From Isoetes taiwanensis (Eukaryota; Streptophyta; Lycopodiopsida; Isoetales; Isoetaceae): DNA of 64,000 nucleotides. The position numbers were made by a program, and so were the translations under genes. The notes below the pieces were generated by a model. That model had not been told where the DNA came from. It ran no database searches and worked only from the letters and a program-made list of their open reading frames with translations. Below, piece after piece: positions 44,864-56,150 of the stretch (its first letter is position 1; each line of letters starts with the position of its first letter). The stretch is from assembly GCA_021234155.1 (NCBI GenBank), contig JAJEKV010000902.1:1-64000 (forward strand), given 5' to 3'.

Positions 44864-44885
44864 AAACCCTAATTTCTATTTATAG
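44864..44885 (-). promoter_or_regulatory. Possible TATA box upstream of the H3-like ORF
   Basis: On the minus strand, CTATAAATAG (44885-44876) is followed by TTAGGGTTT (44872-44864), about 90 bases before the MARTK start. This could give the H3-like ORF its own promoter, separate from the LTR. It is only a sequence match. Confidence 0.35.
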
Positions 44886-45474
44886 GAGGTGGAATTTGGG
44901 GTTGGGACCTGCATTCATATGGGGAAAAACAAACTAGGCATTAGCGAAGGTACCTAGGCATTCATTTGGGTTCACCATACTCTAAAAACACCACCACTCA
45001 CACGCCTTTGGGCAGATTGGATTACCAACCTAAAGAGTGCAAGCTACTCGAGGGGTCAATCGCTTTTTAGGCTAATTTATAATTTCTGGGGAGTTTCTTA
45101 GTGTTATAAAATACAAACTTGTCTAGAACTAAGGGAATAAGCCAAACTACACCATTAGTTTAATTAATTTGAACATCTAACTAGGTCAATCTGGAGGGTC
45201 AACCATTCACACAGCGCGCCAGGGTGGAATCGGTTTGCGAACCGAATGGGCCTGGGCGCACTCTGTGAGGGGTGGCCTATTTTTGGCAATTTAGGTTGGG
45301 AAAGATGCTACATTTCATTAGCAACCTATCATGGAGCTAAAATCTACCCAAAAATTGGGAAATTTTCCCAATTGTTCGAAGCTCTTGCTTGGGTGGCTAT
45401 ACCCCAAGACTCGAATCTACTGTTAGTCCTAAGGGGAAAAATGGCCAGTGCTCGATCTTGGATGCCAAGATCAT

Positions 45475-45486
45475 GCTCTGATACCA
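45475..45486 (-). other. Primer-binding site of E2 (tRNA-iMet)
   Basis: Read on the minus strand this is TGGTATCAGAGC, the standard plant retrotransposon primer site complementary to the 3' end of initiator tRNA-Met. It lies one base from the inner end of the 5' LTR, which fixes the element's orientation. Confidence 0.95.
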
Positions 45487-45487
45487 C

Positions 45488-47069
45488 TGTGACGTCCCCT
45501 ACTCCTTATACGATGCCCGATCGTGATTCGGGGGAGGAGCATTCCCTCGGCAAATGCCGGCCGGGGGCCATCCACCTGACTCCACTCCCATGGGGGCAGA
45601 GCCAGCAAGGGAAGAGTGGATGTGTCATTCATCCGTCTTCCATCGGATCGACCTATCTGCGGAAGCGTAACAAACAAACGTGAGCACAACTAATAATATA
45701 CAAACACAATCACCATAACAATAGCAACATCACAGAGTCAGCAATACCTTCATAACAATAATACAAAGGAGAGATCCTACCGGGCTCGGACTCAAGGGGA
45801 TGACTGACGGCTAGGCCTCGAGTTCATTGCGCATGAATTCATGGCAATGGATTTGGCTGGCATAGAACATGGCTTAGGGTAGTCCACTCCATCCGCCCTC
45901 CCGTGCACACTTTGGCAGAGTAGGCTGAAAAGTGTTGGGACTTGGGCCGTAACTCGAGGGTGAATAGCCCGAGGGGCTACTACTGGCGGGTTGCATCTCC
46001 CAGCCCCGATGAGGCAGGAAGAGAGCTGCCTCTCCTCAGGTATCCATGCTCGCCGCAGCGGCTAGAGGGCCACGCCTTATTGGGACTTGAACTCACTGGA
46101 AGGTCATATCCACCACCCCACGAGTGTCGAGCTCATGCCTTGCCCACACGCAGTGACAAGCCATTAAGCCTAGCCAGGCAAAGACCCCGATAGGTTTTTA
46201 CTACCGGAGGGGTCAGTCCGCGATGAGACAAGTTCCTCCTTATCAACCGGCCTTGTCCCTTCACCCACGGCCGGGTGGGCTCCCATTGCACGAGCCGCAT
46301 TTATGTGGGAACTAAGGTGCTATGCTAGGAGCATCTTCTACACGCCCTTTAGGTCTCTACCCCCTTCCCACAACAAGGAGATCACAGAGTGGAATACATG
46401 CAATATCACGTAATCGAAATAGAGAATCATATCAATCTATCTACTCAACATCCAATGTCGGTTCATTCGTTTAGAGTCTCGAGATCTAGGGATCTACAAG
46501 GCTTCCAGAGATGATCTAACATACTAAACAAGCATATTGCCACGCCTTAAAGACGGCTTTTGCACAAATGTAACAACTAGATACCTGCTCCTTGGCTTGC
46601 TCCCTGATCCTCGGAAGGCGTCCATGCTCCCGATCTTGCCAAGACGACCGCTACTCAAGAACTGTTGTGCAAATCCGACTTTTCTGACTGGCAATGCGAT
46701 TTCGAGCCTTACCTTGGCGAATTGGCGTGAAAACCCCGAATCGAAAGAAAAAGGAAGCTCTAGAAAACCCTAATTGGCAAAGTGAAAGGAGAGCTAGGGT
46801 CTAGGGTTTTAGCCCCTTATATAGACCCTATCTAGGTTAGGGCATCCACATGGGCAAATGGCTTTAAGCCATTTGGAAATGGATGAACAAGGAACCTTTT
46901 GTTGTGTATGTTTAATTACATACCCAACATCCAAGGTTGCCCCCTAGGTGCAACCTTTAGCTCCTAGGTGCAACGTTGTCCTGCTCTCAAGTACATGTCA
47001 CTTGTGATGTATCGCAGGACGGGCAAAGTTATAATATCGTGTTGGGCGATATTATCTGGAAGCGCCACA
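45488..47069 (-). repeat. 5' LTR of E2
   Basis: It starts TGTGACGTCCCCTACTCC (plus strand) and ends GGAAGCGCCACA. The right end has one or two changes relative to the GAACGTCACA of the other LTR, in a CG context. TATATAAGG on the minus strand at 46823-46815 is the likely promoter, giving transcripts that run left through the H3-like ORF and gag-pol. The LTR also carries AAAACCCTAG text just after the TATA box. Confidence 0.95.
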
Positions 47070-47159
47070 CCAATTGCCATGCACTAGCCTAAAGTTTTGA
47101 AGCGAAGATTTAATGAAGTTTTGAACCATGGTGGATTCAGTTTTTTTGGCCGAAGCTTC

Positions 47160-47300
47160 AGAAAACTTCATTCTCGGCTCGCGAGTCGAGAATGAAGCAA
47201 ATCAAGCGCATGTTTAGGGAAGTATAAAAGGATGCTTAGGGTGAAAGCTTCATAAAAGGAAGCTTCATTCTCGACTACCGAGTCGAGAATGGAGGCAGTT
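47160..47300. repeat. Two TCGACTC/GAGTCGA hairpins
   Basis: TTCATTCTCGGCTC...GAGTCGAGAATGAA (47168-47197) and CATTCTCGACT...AGTCGAGAATG (about 47266-47291) are further copies of the dispersed palindrome. Here they lie about 100 and 200 bases to the right of the E2 5' LTR. Confidence 0.75.
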
Positions 47301-47334
47301 GTATTGTATGTTTGGTGTTGTATTTAGTCATTAG

Positions 47335-47690
47335 ATTAATTTAATTTATTATTTAATTAATTATTTAGTTAGTTTAATTAATTATTAATTATACATTAAT
47401 AATTAATACTTTTTTTGGGGGACTTTGCCCCACTTTGCCCCTCCCTCTCCTTTTGCCCCTTTTGCTCTTCTCTTTCCCCGGTGCCCCCTCCTTCCCCCTC
47501 CCTCTCTCCCCTTCCCTTCCCCTTCTTCCAACTTATCCCTTGCCTCTCCTACATTTCCCCTCCTCCTCCTCTCCCTTGCTCCTTTGCCTCCCTCCCTCAA
47601 TCCCTCCCTTCCATCTCCCCTTCCTTCCTACCATTTCTTTCTCCACCGTCTCCTCTTCTTTTTCTCGGATTGTTCTTTGTAAATGTTATT
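47335..47690. repeat. TAATTAAT-rich tract and a long polypyrimidine tract
   Basis: 47335-47407 is built of TTAATTAAT-like units. 47408-47690 is almost pure C/T on the plus strand (CCTTCCCC, CTCCTCCTCC, CCTCCCTCC), about 280 bases. The proline/serine/leucine-rich frames here reflect composition only. Confidence 0.85.
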
Positions 47691-47739
47691 GTTGCTCTAT
47701 TAAGAAAAAATTCTATTCAAGCATTCATTTCAAAAAAAA

Positions 47740-47822
47740 AAAATTTAGTATGAGTCCCATTTTCGGTCCGAGTCTCAAAATTCAAGATTTGTCCCACTTT
47801 AATTAAATACGACTTAGCTATG
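47740..47822 (-). repeat. Dispersed repeat R, inverted partial copy
   Basis: On the minus strand, AGCTAAGTCGTATTTAATTA and AAAGTGGGAC match the start of repeat R at 30604. The match then fades, but GGACTCATA-like text near 47745 echoes the 30632 region. Confidence 0.5.
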
Positions 47823-50800
47823 GTGGTGCTGAGTTTCTTCCTCATGCTCTGCTGCTATGTTTCCCTGCTCAAGGCGGCATCAACCCCATGATCCATCTCG
47901 CCCAAAGGCTCCTATCCTTTTATTTTTTCGTCACCTTAGTCATCATAGAGCCATTCTACCATGGTTTATCTAGGTCCTATATCGAACCAGATGGATCGAA
48001 GTTTCTTTTGCACAAAGATACCAGACCCATTTGGAAAAAAAATCTTGGCGTCAAAATATACTCTTGAATTAGAGCAAGAAGAAGTCCTCCAGCTAGTGGA
48101 GTATCTGATTTAGGCACAAGTGAAAACGCTATTAACCGACTTCTAGATGCCTAATCTCCCTTGCTTTACTCTCATTAAACGATCAATTCGATATTAAAAA
48201 TACTCCTCCTTTGCTAGCGATACCGCGAACGGCCCACATTTATCGAAAGGGGATCGGTTTTTGGGGTTTCATAGCCTACTAGGTGCCTGATCACTGATCA
48301 CGTGGTGTTCCATTTTGCAATCGCATAGCAAAAATTTCAATGGCTAAGACCGAGATTACCTATAGAGTAGTCGCCATATCTCAATGGATAGAATATTAGA
48401 TTCTTACAAGAGACATTATCTAACACTTAATAAGACCAAACATAGAGATAGCATTTATATTATTTATATTTACAATATATATAATCATATTATATTTTTC
48501 TATTTTTCTTTTTGTGGATTTCGGGCCGTTTCTCAACTAGGGCAACATTGCCTCTTTTTGGTCATCTACAATATGGAGGTTAGAGTTCTCCAAGTTAGAC
48601 ACATTTATTTCAATTTCACAGGTCCATACCTGAGTTCCTTTCGACTTAATACAAACCCTCATTTGCCATTTAGTAGAGCAAAAAAGAAATGTTCGTATGG
48701 CCGCGATAAATTTCTTGTATTATTAAACATAATAAGATGTTTGACGTTCCCAGCACTATAGAGAACTAGAGCTCCTTTCCCTTTGAAATTTTCTCTCTAG
48801 AAACATTGTGCAAGCGAGCCTCGAAATGGAGCTTGCTAATATCTTTTAAGCAACAACTTCCCTCAAAGAAATGAAGCTTTCTTCCCTACAATGCTTTGCA
48901 CAATATAATTGCTCCAGCAGGCCTGTTGTAAGCCAACTCAAATTAATTTTCTATTTTAATATTTATGGTATATGGGGTTTTAACGCCCGGACGCATAACC
49001 TATATATGCAAATGATACAGCAATGACACCTTTCCAAGGCTGCCACAACGGCCTTCAAGTAAAACGAGTTGAATTTGCACCCTAAGTGTTCTCCACCATC
49101 CCTTCTACATCAAATCTTACATTACCATTCATAACAATCTCACCAAGTTCGAGGCAATTTGAATTCATAACCGAACATAACGAGTTGAATTTGCACCACA
49201 AATTTTCCAGACGGCCGAAGCCTACACAATCTAAACCTGCCTCCCTAACGCATTTTTCAGCTCCAAAAACGAACCACTACAACTCACTAAGCATAATCAA
49301 CAACTAAACTAGCAGATAAAAATCTCATCGACCTGTTCCATGCCACCGACTCCACCAGTACCAGAAATGATTAGCCCCACTCTTGTCGGCATGAAGATAC
49401 AAGAAGGGCATCGTGTCTGCACTCCAACACTTTTAAAATTTGCTCCATCTCTTTCTGTTTGCGTAACATTGCAATAGATGACACCCGAAAATAAAAACAA
49501 GAGCAACAAACTATCATAGAGAACAATTCCGCTGATGGGTTTAATCACTAACCATTAAATACTAGGGTCATACATGATATCTAATATATGCAAATTAAAA
49601 GTGTGTCAATTGTGCTACTTGCACCACTAAGTTTTTATTAGCAGACTTGCCTAACCCCTGGTGCAAGATTTCTTGCAATTCTAAGGTGTCCACGTGTCGT
49701 GTCACATCAGCATAAATTAATAGTGTCCATTGATTTTGGTATTTTCATGTCATAGGGCTAAGATAATTAGAAAATCTTTGAATTTCTTGCTCAAACTGTG
49801 CATGGAGAATCAGAACTACGTGGAGAATCAGACTGCAGAAGAAGAGGCTGCGCTTTGTCGTGCCGAATCCTTTTTTCATGGCCTTCACTAACATACAAAG
49901 ACCGTCTAGAAGCAGTAAGTCCCTGGTTCAGAAGCGAGGATGTTTTGCTATGAAGGAACAGAAAATCATGAGGTAGATGCACACAACTTCCAAAATCATG
50001 AGGTATATGCATGCAGCTGTAAAATAATCTTCTTAAAACTTTTAGTGGGCATTCAGGGAAATTTTTGCATTACAATTTGTGCTACTTGTCGTCAGGTCTG
50101 AAGCAGGCCTTGCCACCACGTTGACGATCATCTTTCTCGATCGACTAACATCTCAAAGTAAAAGGAGGTTTTGGACCATTTCAGTCAAGTTTCACAAAGC
50201 AGAAGTTCCAGATGGTCTGTCTGCAAGCATGTTTTCTCATGCCTATGTGCTTGCTTCAATATTAATGCAAAGATGGATTTATTCAATGCAGTTTTAGCTT
50301 GAAGATTCAACAGATAGATGCGGTCTCCAAATTTTGGTTTTCTAATGCTTAGATTTTAAGATGTAACCTAACACTTGGTGCTTCAGCTACAAAAAGAACT
50401 ATGGCAATGCTTAAATTCAAGTGTAACTCCATCTTTTGAAAAAACATCCAGAAGCAGTAAGTTATCTAACATTTAGAATTCCTTCTTCTATAAGATAAGT
50501 GATAGTACAAGCCTGTTACCTTTAAGAACAGTTATAGATCATCTATTTTTTTGTATCATAGAATTAACTAACTTTATTAGCTTAGCCACAAGATTTTTTT
50601 AATTTAAATACAACAGCTAATCACGAGCATATTCTTTAACATGTTTCCGTAAAGCTAAACTATGTAGCAAGGTGCTACTTAGTAGGGTAAACCACCACAG
50701 TAACTAGAAGCGTTTTGCGCACTATCTCTAACTATCTCTAACGCATATAGTGTATCCATTAGAGGCAAGCCGAGAACCTCTATGGTTGAACCCAGGAAAT

Positions 50801-52376
50801 GCTTCACACATCTATCTTTCTTAGTGCTCATGTGATCATCCAATCATTTTCAAATCATCTGTTTTCTGCCTTTTGTTTTCATGGAATAAATTACTACTCC
50901 TATATTTTAGTGTAGCCAAAATAGGTTAAGCTAAACTACCTTCAAATTGGGGCTAGAAGTTTCTAACACTTGGCTAAATTAAATGGTTTTTCTCCATCAC
51001 AGTTTTGCTTTTGGCTATCAAGACACGAACATATATGAACATGTTCAAAAACCTAAAAAAAAAGGGCAAGACATTGTTCCTTTTCGTCTAATGCTTTAAC
51101 TTTGTACTTGGAACGAGAAAGAAAGGGAAAAAAAAAAAAAAGAAACATAAACCTTATTTGAAATTTCTTAAAGTTAGTACATAAATTGGTGTTGAATTTC
51201 GGGCTAATCTATCTATTTTTCCAAGCCCCCTATCTTAGGTTTAGCTAACCTTGTCATTGTCATGGATATGTTTGAGGTAAAGATTTGGCTATTCAACCTA
51301 AAAAACTCACTTGGGCGCAAAAAATTGGGCTAAAAATTTTCTTTTTTTTTGGCATTTTTCCATTTACTTTAACCGTTTTTCTTGGCAAAACTGCTACAAA
51401 ATAGCCATTTGGCTAATCTTAGCCATTATTTTATTCCATGTTTGTTTTCTAAACCTGCACTTAGAGTCATGTGGGGGCATGGGGGTTGCTCTTTGCATTT
51501 GATTTTGTAGGTGTTGGCACCAAAATAGATGTAATAATGATGAAAGTCTTGAGTGCCTAGTATATCTAAGTTTCATGGGCATTGAACAATGTATATGCAA
51601 AAAGATCAACCCGGGTTGCATCATATGATCATGCTATATCTAGTAGGATGCTATCAATGTGATATGACATAAAATAAACAAACAACTACAACAACATTGT
51701 TTTATGGCATTCCCCTCCATTCATGTGATATCATGTGGCATTCCCCTCCATTGCTAAATCTTCTGGATTTGTGCTTTGCAAACCACTTCTTCAACATCAA
51801 TCCCAGGTCAAATTTGTCCCATAAAGCATCAAACAAGCACTATAACCTCCACTATTCGGAAAGCAATTTCGATCAAGATAAGAGTGCCTAAGATGAGAGC
51901 TGACCCCCCCAAAAGCTCTGCAAATACCTATATATAGGCCCTGGGATGGGTGCAGTATGCACACTGCTCCAAATCTGGCCCAAACCATAATTTTTGCATG
52001 CCAAACCCATCCACATGTTTAGTTCCGAACCTGTAGCTATGTCTGACAGATTGCGCTCTTGTTGTGCCAAATGAGGCAAAGACCTTCACGAATACTATAT
52101 TTTAGGTTCAAGTATTTGGGACCAAATCCTACAATGGAGGAAGATTGCTCCCAGCCTCCGCAAATTGTAGGCCCATCTCTCTTTTGTAGAATGTTGTCCC
52201 AAATACCTTGAACCCATACTCTATGGTATATGCAACAATGCATTGAGTTTAACATTAAACATTTGATTCATTCAATTTATACGTTAAAAAATAGAGTCAA
52301 CTACAACAAATGGGTAAAAAATATGATTGTGTGACAATGACGAATGTATAAAATGCACGTTATGCTTGAGCAGGCA
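47823..52376. other. No recognisable gene in about 4.5 kb
   Basis: I see no supported gene. A plus-strand frame at 48384-48761 has protein-like text (FSFCGFRAVSQLGQHC) but no motif. AACGAGTTGAATTTGCACC occurs twice, near 49062 and near 49180. GGCATTCCCCTCCATT occurs twice, near 51706 and near 51738. Homopolymer A runs lie near 51131 and 47733. A tRNA-like start at 48366 was rejected. Confidence 0.4.
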
Positions 52377-53829
52377 TCAAGAACGAGTACCATGGTAGAA
52401 CTGGACCCATCTACCCTTCTCATTCAGAATCATCCCTTTATGTTGTTCTTTCCACCAATGAGGAGGAATTCGATACTCTTCCTTTAGGAAATTAGAGGTC
52501 TTGTTAACAAGGGCATGATCTCTGTTAGTAGCAGACTCAAATGGGAGGTTGGGACCGTGATAGCCGTCGATGAGGTGAAGGTAAGCCTCAAGGTTATGGT
52601 GGCACGTCGGATCGACGGTCGGTTTGAGGAAGGGAGAATGGGAAGAGTCGAGGATAAGCGGGGTGCCAACATGGGAATAAGTCCACGGCATATTCGGCGG
52701 CATATACTTGAGGAGAGGAAATTTCTCATTGAAGACAATTCCAGGCACTTTAGGCACCAAATCCTTTGAATTAGCAATCCTTAATATCTTCAACCCTTTT
52801 TCCAAACACCTATTTTTAAAAGCCTCATTTCCCAACCTTGGAGCCCCCAAAAGAAAAAACTGTCATAGGAATATCTGCACCATTTTCTTCATCAATTCCC
52901 CTGTTTAATCCCTGCTCAGCTATGTCTGACGCGCTTAACACAGCCAATGCACCCCCTACTGTCAATGTTATGCTTAATTCCTCGCCCCTAAATTTCTCTG
53001 TCAATCTTTTAATTTCAGTCAACAGCTGATCCCTCGCGCTCTCGCTGCAGAATTTGCTGTATTTTTTGCTTGAAGTGTAAGCTGCCAGAAATCCGCTCTC
53101 AACTTTGATATTTTTATCCGTTGAATGCAAGCCTGTGGTCTGCAAGTAATCTTTGAAATTTCTGATCCATTCAAATGATAAAACAGTGCCTCTCCATTGG
53201 ACCAGAATATCTCTGCGACCCAGTCTCTCAATTTCTGCGCTTGAAGTGGAAATTGCCACAAATCCGATCCAATACGAATCCCTGCTCCACAGATTCTCCT
53301 CCAAATCTGACTTCCAAATAGCTGGGATCACTCCGACGGAGTATAGAGGTATTTCGTAATTTCATAGCCGCAATTTGGCAGGCCAATTCCGGCGAACAAA
53401 TTGTCGCTGTCGTACTTACACCTCCCAAAATGTCTGGAGTATGAATCACCATCAAATCCGTCGAAGCAAGCCTGTGCAAATTGCCCATTCCTAATCAGCT
53501 CGCTTCTGAGATCCGATCCAGCATACCCTGCCAATCGTTTGCCCCTTGAATCTCCCTCCATTTTGGGCGCAGGGATCGGACGCCGGAGTTGGCCTTCTGG
53601 GCTGTTTTCTGTGATGGGTCCGCTTCATTTTTTGATCTGTGGGCAATGCGGCCTGCGGAATTAATCTGCGACGAATTTGCGCACAAAAATGTGGCAGATT
53701 CTTCGTGCTTGACCTTCCTGTGAGGCAAATTTCTCTCCGGTACTGCCGCACTTTCGCCTTTGGAGAAAAATTAGAGCTGATTGCGTTCCATACATGGGAG
53801 GTGGATGCTTTAAGATCCATGATGTCCAT
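52377..53829 (-). pseudogene. Phospholipase A1 of the DAD1-like lipase family, damaged
   Basis: An intronless lipase gene read with several shifts. The N-terminal part (53829-53560) may include a targeting peptide and then KWREIQGANDWQGMLD. DLRSELIRNGQFAQACFDGF and YEITKYLYTPSE follow (53561-53328), then AIWKSDLEENLWSRDSYWIG and RRDILVQWRGTVLSFEW (53331-52825). The C-terminal part (52850-52377) has GAPRLGNEAFKNRCLEKG, RIANSKDLVPKVPG with the catalytic aspartate, and HHNLEAYLHLIDGYHG with the catalytic histidine, ending KGRWVQFYHGTRS. The class 3 lipase fold and all family blocks are present. The nucleophile motif GHSLG is missing: the text reads SITLTVGGALAVLSA, three residues short, so the catalytic serine is lost. 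Family members release fatty acids from plastid lipids, some for jasmonate. This copy would be inactive if the sequence is right. Confidence 0.85.
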
Positions 53830-55050
53830 AGCCAGGCGCCGGAATTAGATATTTGTGTGTGTGTGTGGAGTGGAGTGGATTTTTATGTTGAAGCTAGTAT
53901 AAGGCTAAAACGCGTAACGAGCTTCGAGAACAATATGTCATGCTTGTCCACACAATTTTACAATACCAAACTCTAAAAAAGAAAAGATGAGGAAGCATCC
54001 ATGGGTTGCCTTCAAAATTATGGTTCAATATATCGGTTGACTCCACCAAAACTAAGATGATGGCGCATCTAAAGGCTGCCTAAATTGTGGTTTAATATCA
54101 GTTGACTCCTTGATTCGGGAGATTTTTAGACTGCTCAAGAAAAAATTCCTTTTTTATAGAATAACCTTGTAGGTGCTAATTCGTGCCTACAATTTCCAGT
54201 AAATTTTAAAACCATCAAGCTAGTTTTTTTACAATTTAAGGACTTGACTACAATTTTTCTATCTAAGCATATACAAAGCAAGATGTTTTTTCCGGGTCCA
54301 CCTAAAAATAACTCCTATTTTCTCCCCGTCGTCAATCAATTGTTTTTAATTCTTTTTCTGAATCCGCCGCCATGAAATTTGGTCTTTCGGTGTCATTGCC
54401 GGTCACAATTCACAAGGGATTTTTCAGAAGGAATTGAAATCGATATCAGAGCACAATGAAAAATCTACAGGGATTTTCTTGCAATGATTTGCAACTGGGT
54501 TGAATAGGGCAGAAGATTTGGAGGAGGTTTTGCATTGGCCTTTGGATACCAAAGTTTGTATTGGGTATTGAAGCAGAAAAGAAGAAATCTGGCTATGCAG
54601 AGCTTTCTTTAGGAAGCTGAAGTGTTAAACTTGCACCAGAACATGTTAATTTTGAATCAAGACCTGGAGGGATGCTAGTTTAGAAAAGGGATGAAATAAA
54701 TGATTCTGTAAATAAGGCCCCACAATCAAAGTATCACACAAAATCCAGATTTCTTCTTATGTTTCTTCGGTAAGTTTCTTAATCTGTATTAGAATGTCTG
54801 CTTTTTGGATTAAACAACAAATTTGAAGCCCTTTTGTATGAATCTGAGGAAAAAAAAAATTCCGTTTACAATCTCGGCGCGATATTCACCGCTTATTTGG
54901 GACCAAGAATGATCCGGGACTCTTCGATCAAATGGTGACTCCCCCGCTTTAGGTTCGAAAATCAATCTGCAGTAATAGCATTTGTTTTTCCTTATAGTAT
55001 GCCAGGCTGAAATTTGATGACAAAATCAAAGCAAGATGACACCTGTGTAT
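53830..55050. other. No recognisable gene
   Basis: About 1.2 kb upstream of the lipase gene. It would hold the promoter, but I see no clear TATA box at the expected distance. A (GT)n-like TTTGTGTGTGTGTGTGG run lies near 53851-53867. Confidence 0.4.
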
Positions 55051-55059
55051 GCCATCAGG

Positions 55060-55410
55060 TCTGATAAAGACTGAGAACTCGAGAAGACTAGAAATATTCC
55101 AGGTTTTGATGATCAGTATAGACAGTCACCTCATGAGGAGAGCCTTTAAGAAATTGTTGACACTCTTGAAAAGACTCAAAAATCGCCAGAAGTCCCTTGT
55201 CATAAATAGGACAGTTAATCTCAGCAGCTTAGAACCTCATGATCATCCCCCTCGTAAGATAAGATGCTGCCAAGAGCAAAATTTGATGCGTTAGCTTTGA
55301 GAACATAGAGACGCAAAGGATCTGAGTGTACAAGAACATGTGTTGTTATGAAAACATGCTTCAAAATGACGAATACGAGTAAAAGCATGTTAGGGTGTCC
55401 CTTAAAAAAA
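55060..55410 (-). mobile_element. Ty3/gypsy reverse transcriptase-RNase H fragment of fungal-like type
   Basis: On the minus strand the text reads LKHVFITTHVLVHSDPLRLY and VLKANASNFALGSILS, then after a shift AEINCPIYDKGLLAIFESFQ and EVTVYTDHQNLEYF, followed by a stop. These are the end of the thumb and the start of RNase H of a gypsy Pol. The wording 'AEIN.PIYDK.LLAI' and 'TDH.NLEYF' is typical of fungal gypsy elements and of the Tcn1-like chromoviruses reported from fungi and seed-free plants, and differs from E2 (AEQRYPTHDQELLAI). Only about 115 codons remain, so it is a relic. Confidence 0.75.
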
Positions 55411-55699
55411 GTATTATTTAGTGACCAAAAAAAATAATTAAAAAGGTAGCCGGGGCCGGGCGGGTAATCGGGTACCGCGTAATGTCTCAATAAAAGGTAC
55501 ATTTTAAAAGGTACTTTAAAATTAAATTTCCCCTGAAACCCCCTTTGGTTTGGGTGCATATTTACACAGGGGGTGACTTCGGGCATCGAGAGCTGTCGGA
55601 TGGGCATATTTGCCCTTTATTCCTTGATCTGGACTGTAGATAGCAATCCTCCTTTGTGGGGTATGCTTGTACAAGTTTTGGTATATTGTATAACGAGGT

Positions 55700-56150
55700 T
55701 TTCAAAATACTATGAAAGTCGCTTTAATTAAAGTGGGTCACATGTCATTCCCACTTTTTTTTTTGAACCCCCGTTATTTTACACCTAAAAAGGACGAGGG
55801 AAAATTATTCGCCTCTACAACCGCCCGTAATTTGAGTATTTACGTGTAGGGTTGGGTCTAAGCATACTATATCTTTCCCCCTGTTTTTCTGGATCGTGAG
55901 ACGAGAACAACAAGAATACAACTCAAACAAAGGAAAAGTTGTAGTTGAAAAAGAATTTTTATTAATAAATTGAATAGTTACAATGTATTTTACAATGGAC
56001 GCAGAGACCATGGCGGTCTTGCTGTCACTACAATTACATCATCATGGTAGGTGGTCCACCTTACAGGAAGAACGTGCGGGGCTTCTTCTTGCCGTCTGCT
56101 TCTTCTTGCCGTCTATAAGCTTTGGGGGCAATCTGAAGAACGTGAAATGC
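55700..56150 (+). repeat. Dispersed repeat R, copy 2
   Basis: AATTAAAGTGGG, CATTCCCACTTTTTTTTTTG, AGACGAGAACAACAAGAATA, TAGTTGAAAAAGAATT and GAGACCATGGCGGTC match 30604-31030 in order, with many differences. It lies to the right of the gypsy relic and could be its LTR-like end. Confidence 0.5.

Larger units (their letters stand above)
33820..47069 (-). mobile_element. Full-length Ty3/gypsy chromovirus E2 with histone H3-like ORF
   Basis: A 13.2-kb element on the minus strand bounded by two LTRs of about 1.58 kb. The order from its 5' end is: LTR (47069-45488), tRNA-iMet primer site, H3-like ORF, repeats with CGGTTTGCAAACCG, ORF b, gag, protease, reverse transcriptase, RNase H, integrase, chromodomain, untranslated 3' part, polypurine tract, LTR (35396-33820). 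This is the Pol order of Ty3/gypsy and, with the chromodomain, of chromoviruses. It is unusually long for a chromovirus because of about 4.5 kb between the 5' LTR and gag. No clear target-site duplication is visible (CCTGT on the left, CCAAT on the right). Confidence 0.9.

Noticed and set aside
48366-48400. tRNA-like start GTCGCCATATCTCAATGGATAG
   Set aside because: The D-arm text looks organelle-like, but there is no matching anticodon arm, T-arm or acceptor 3' half.
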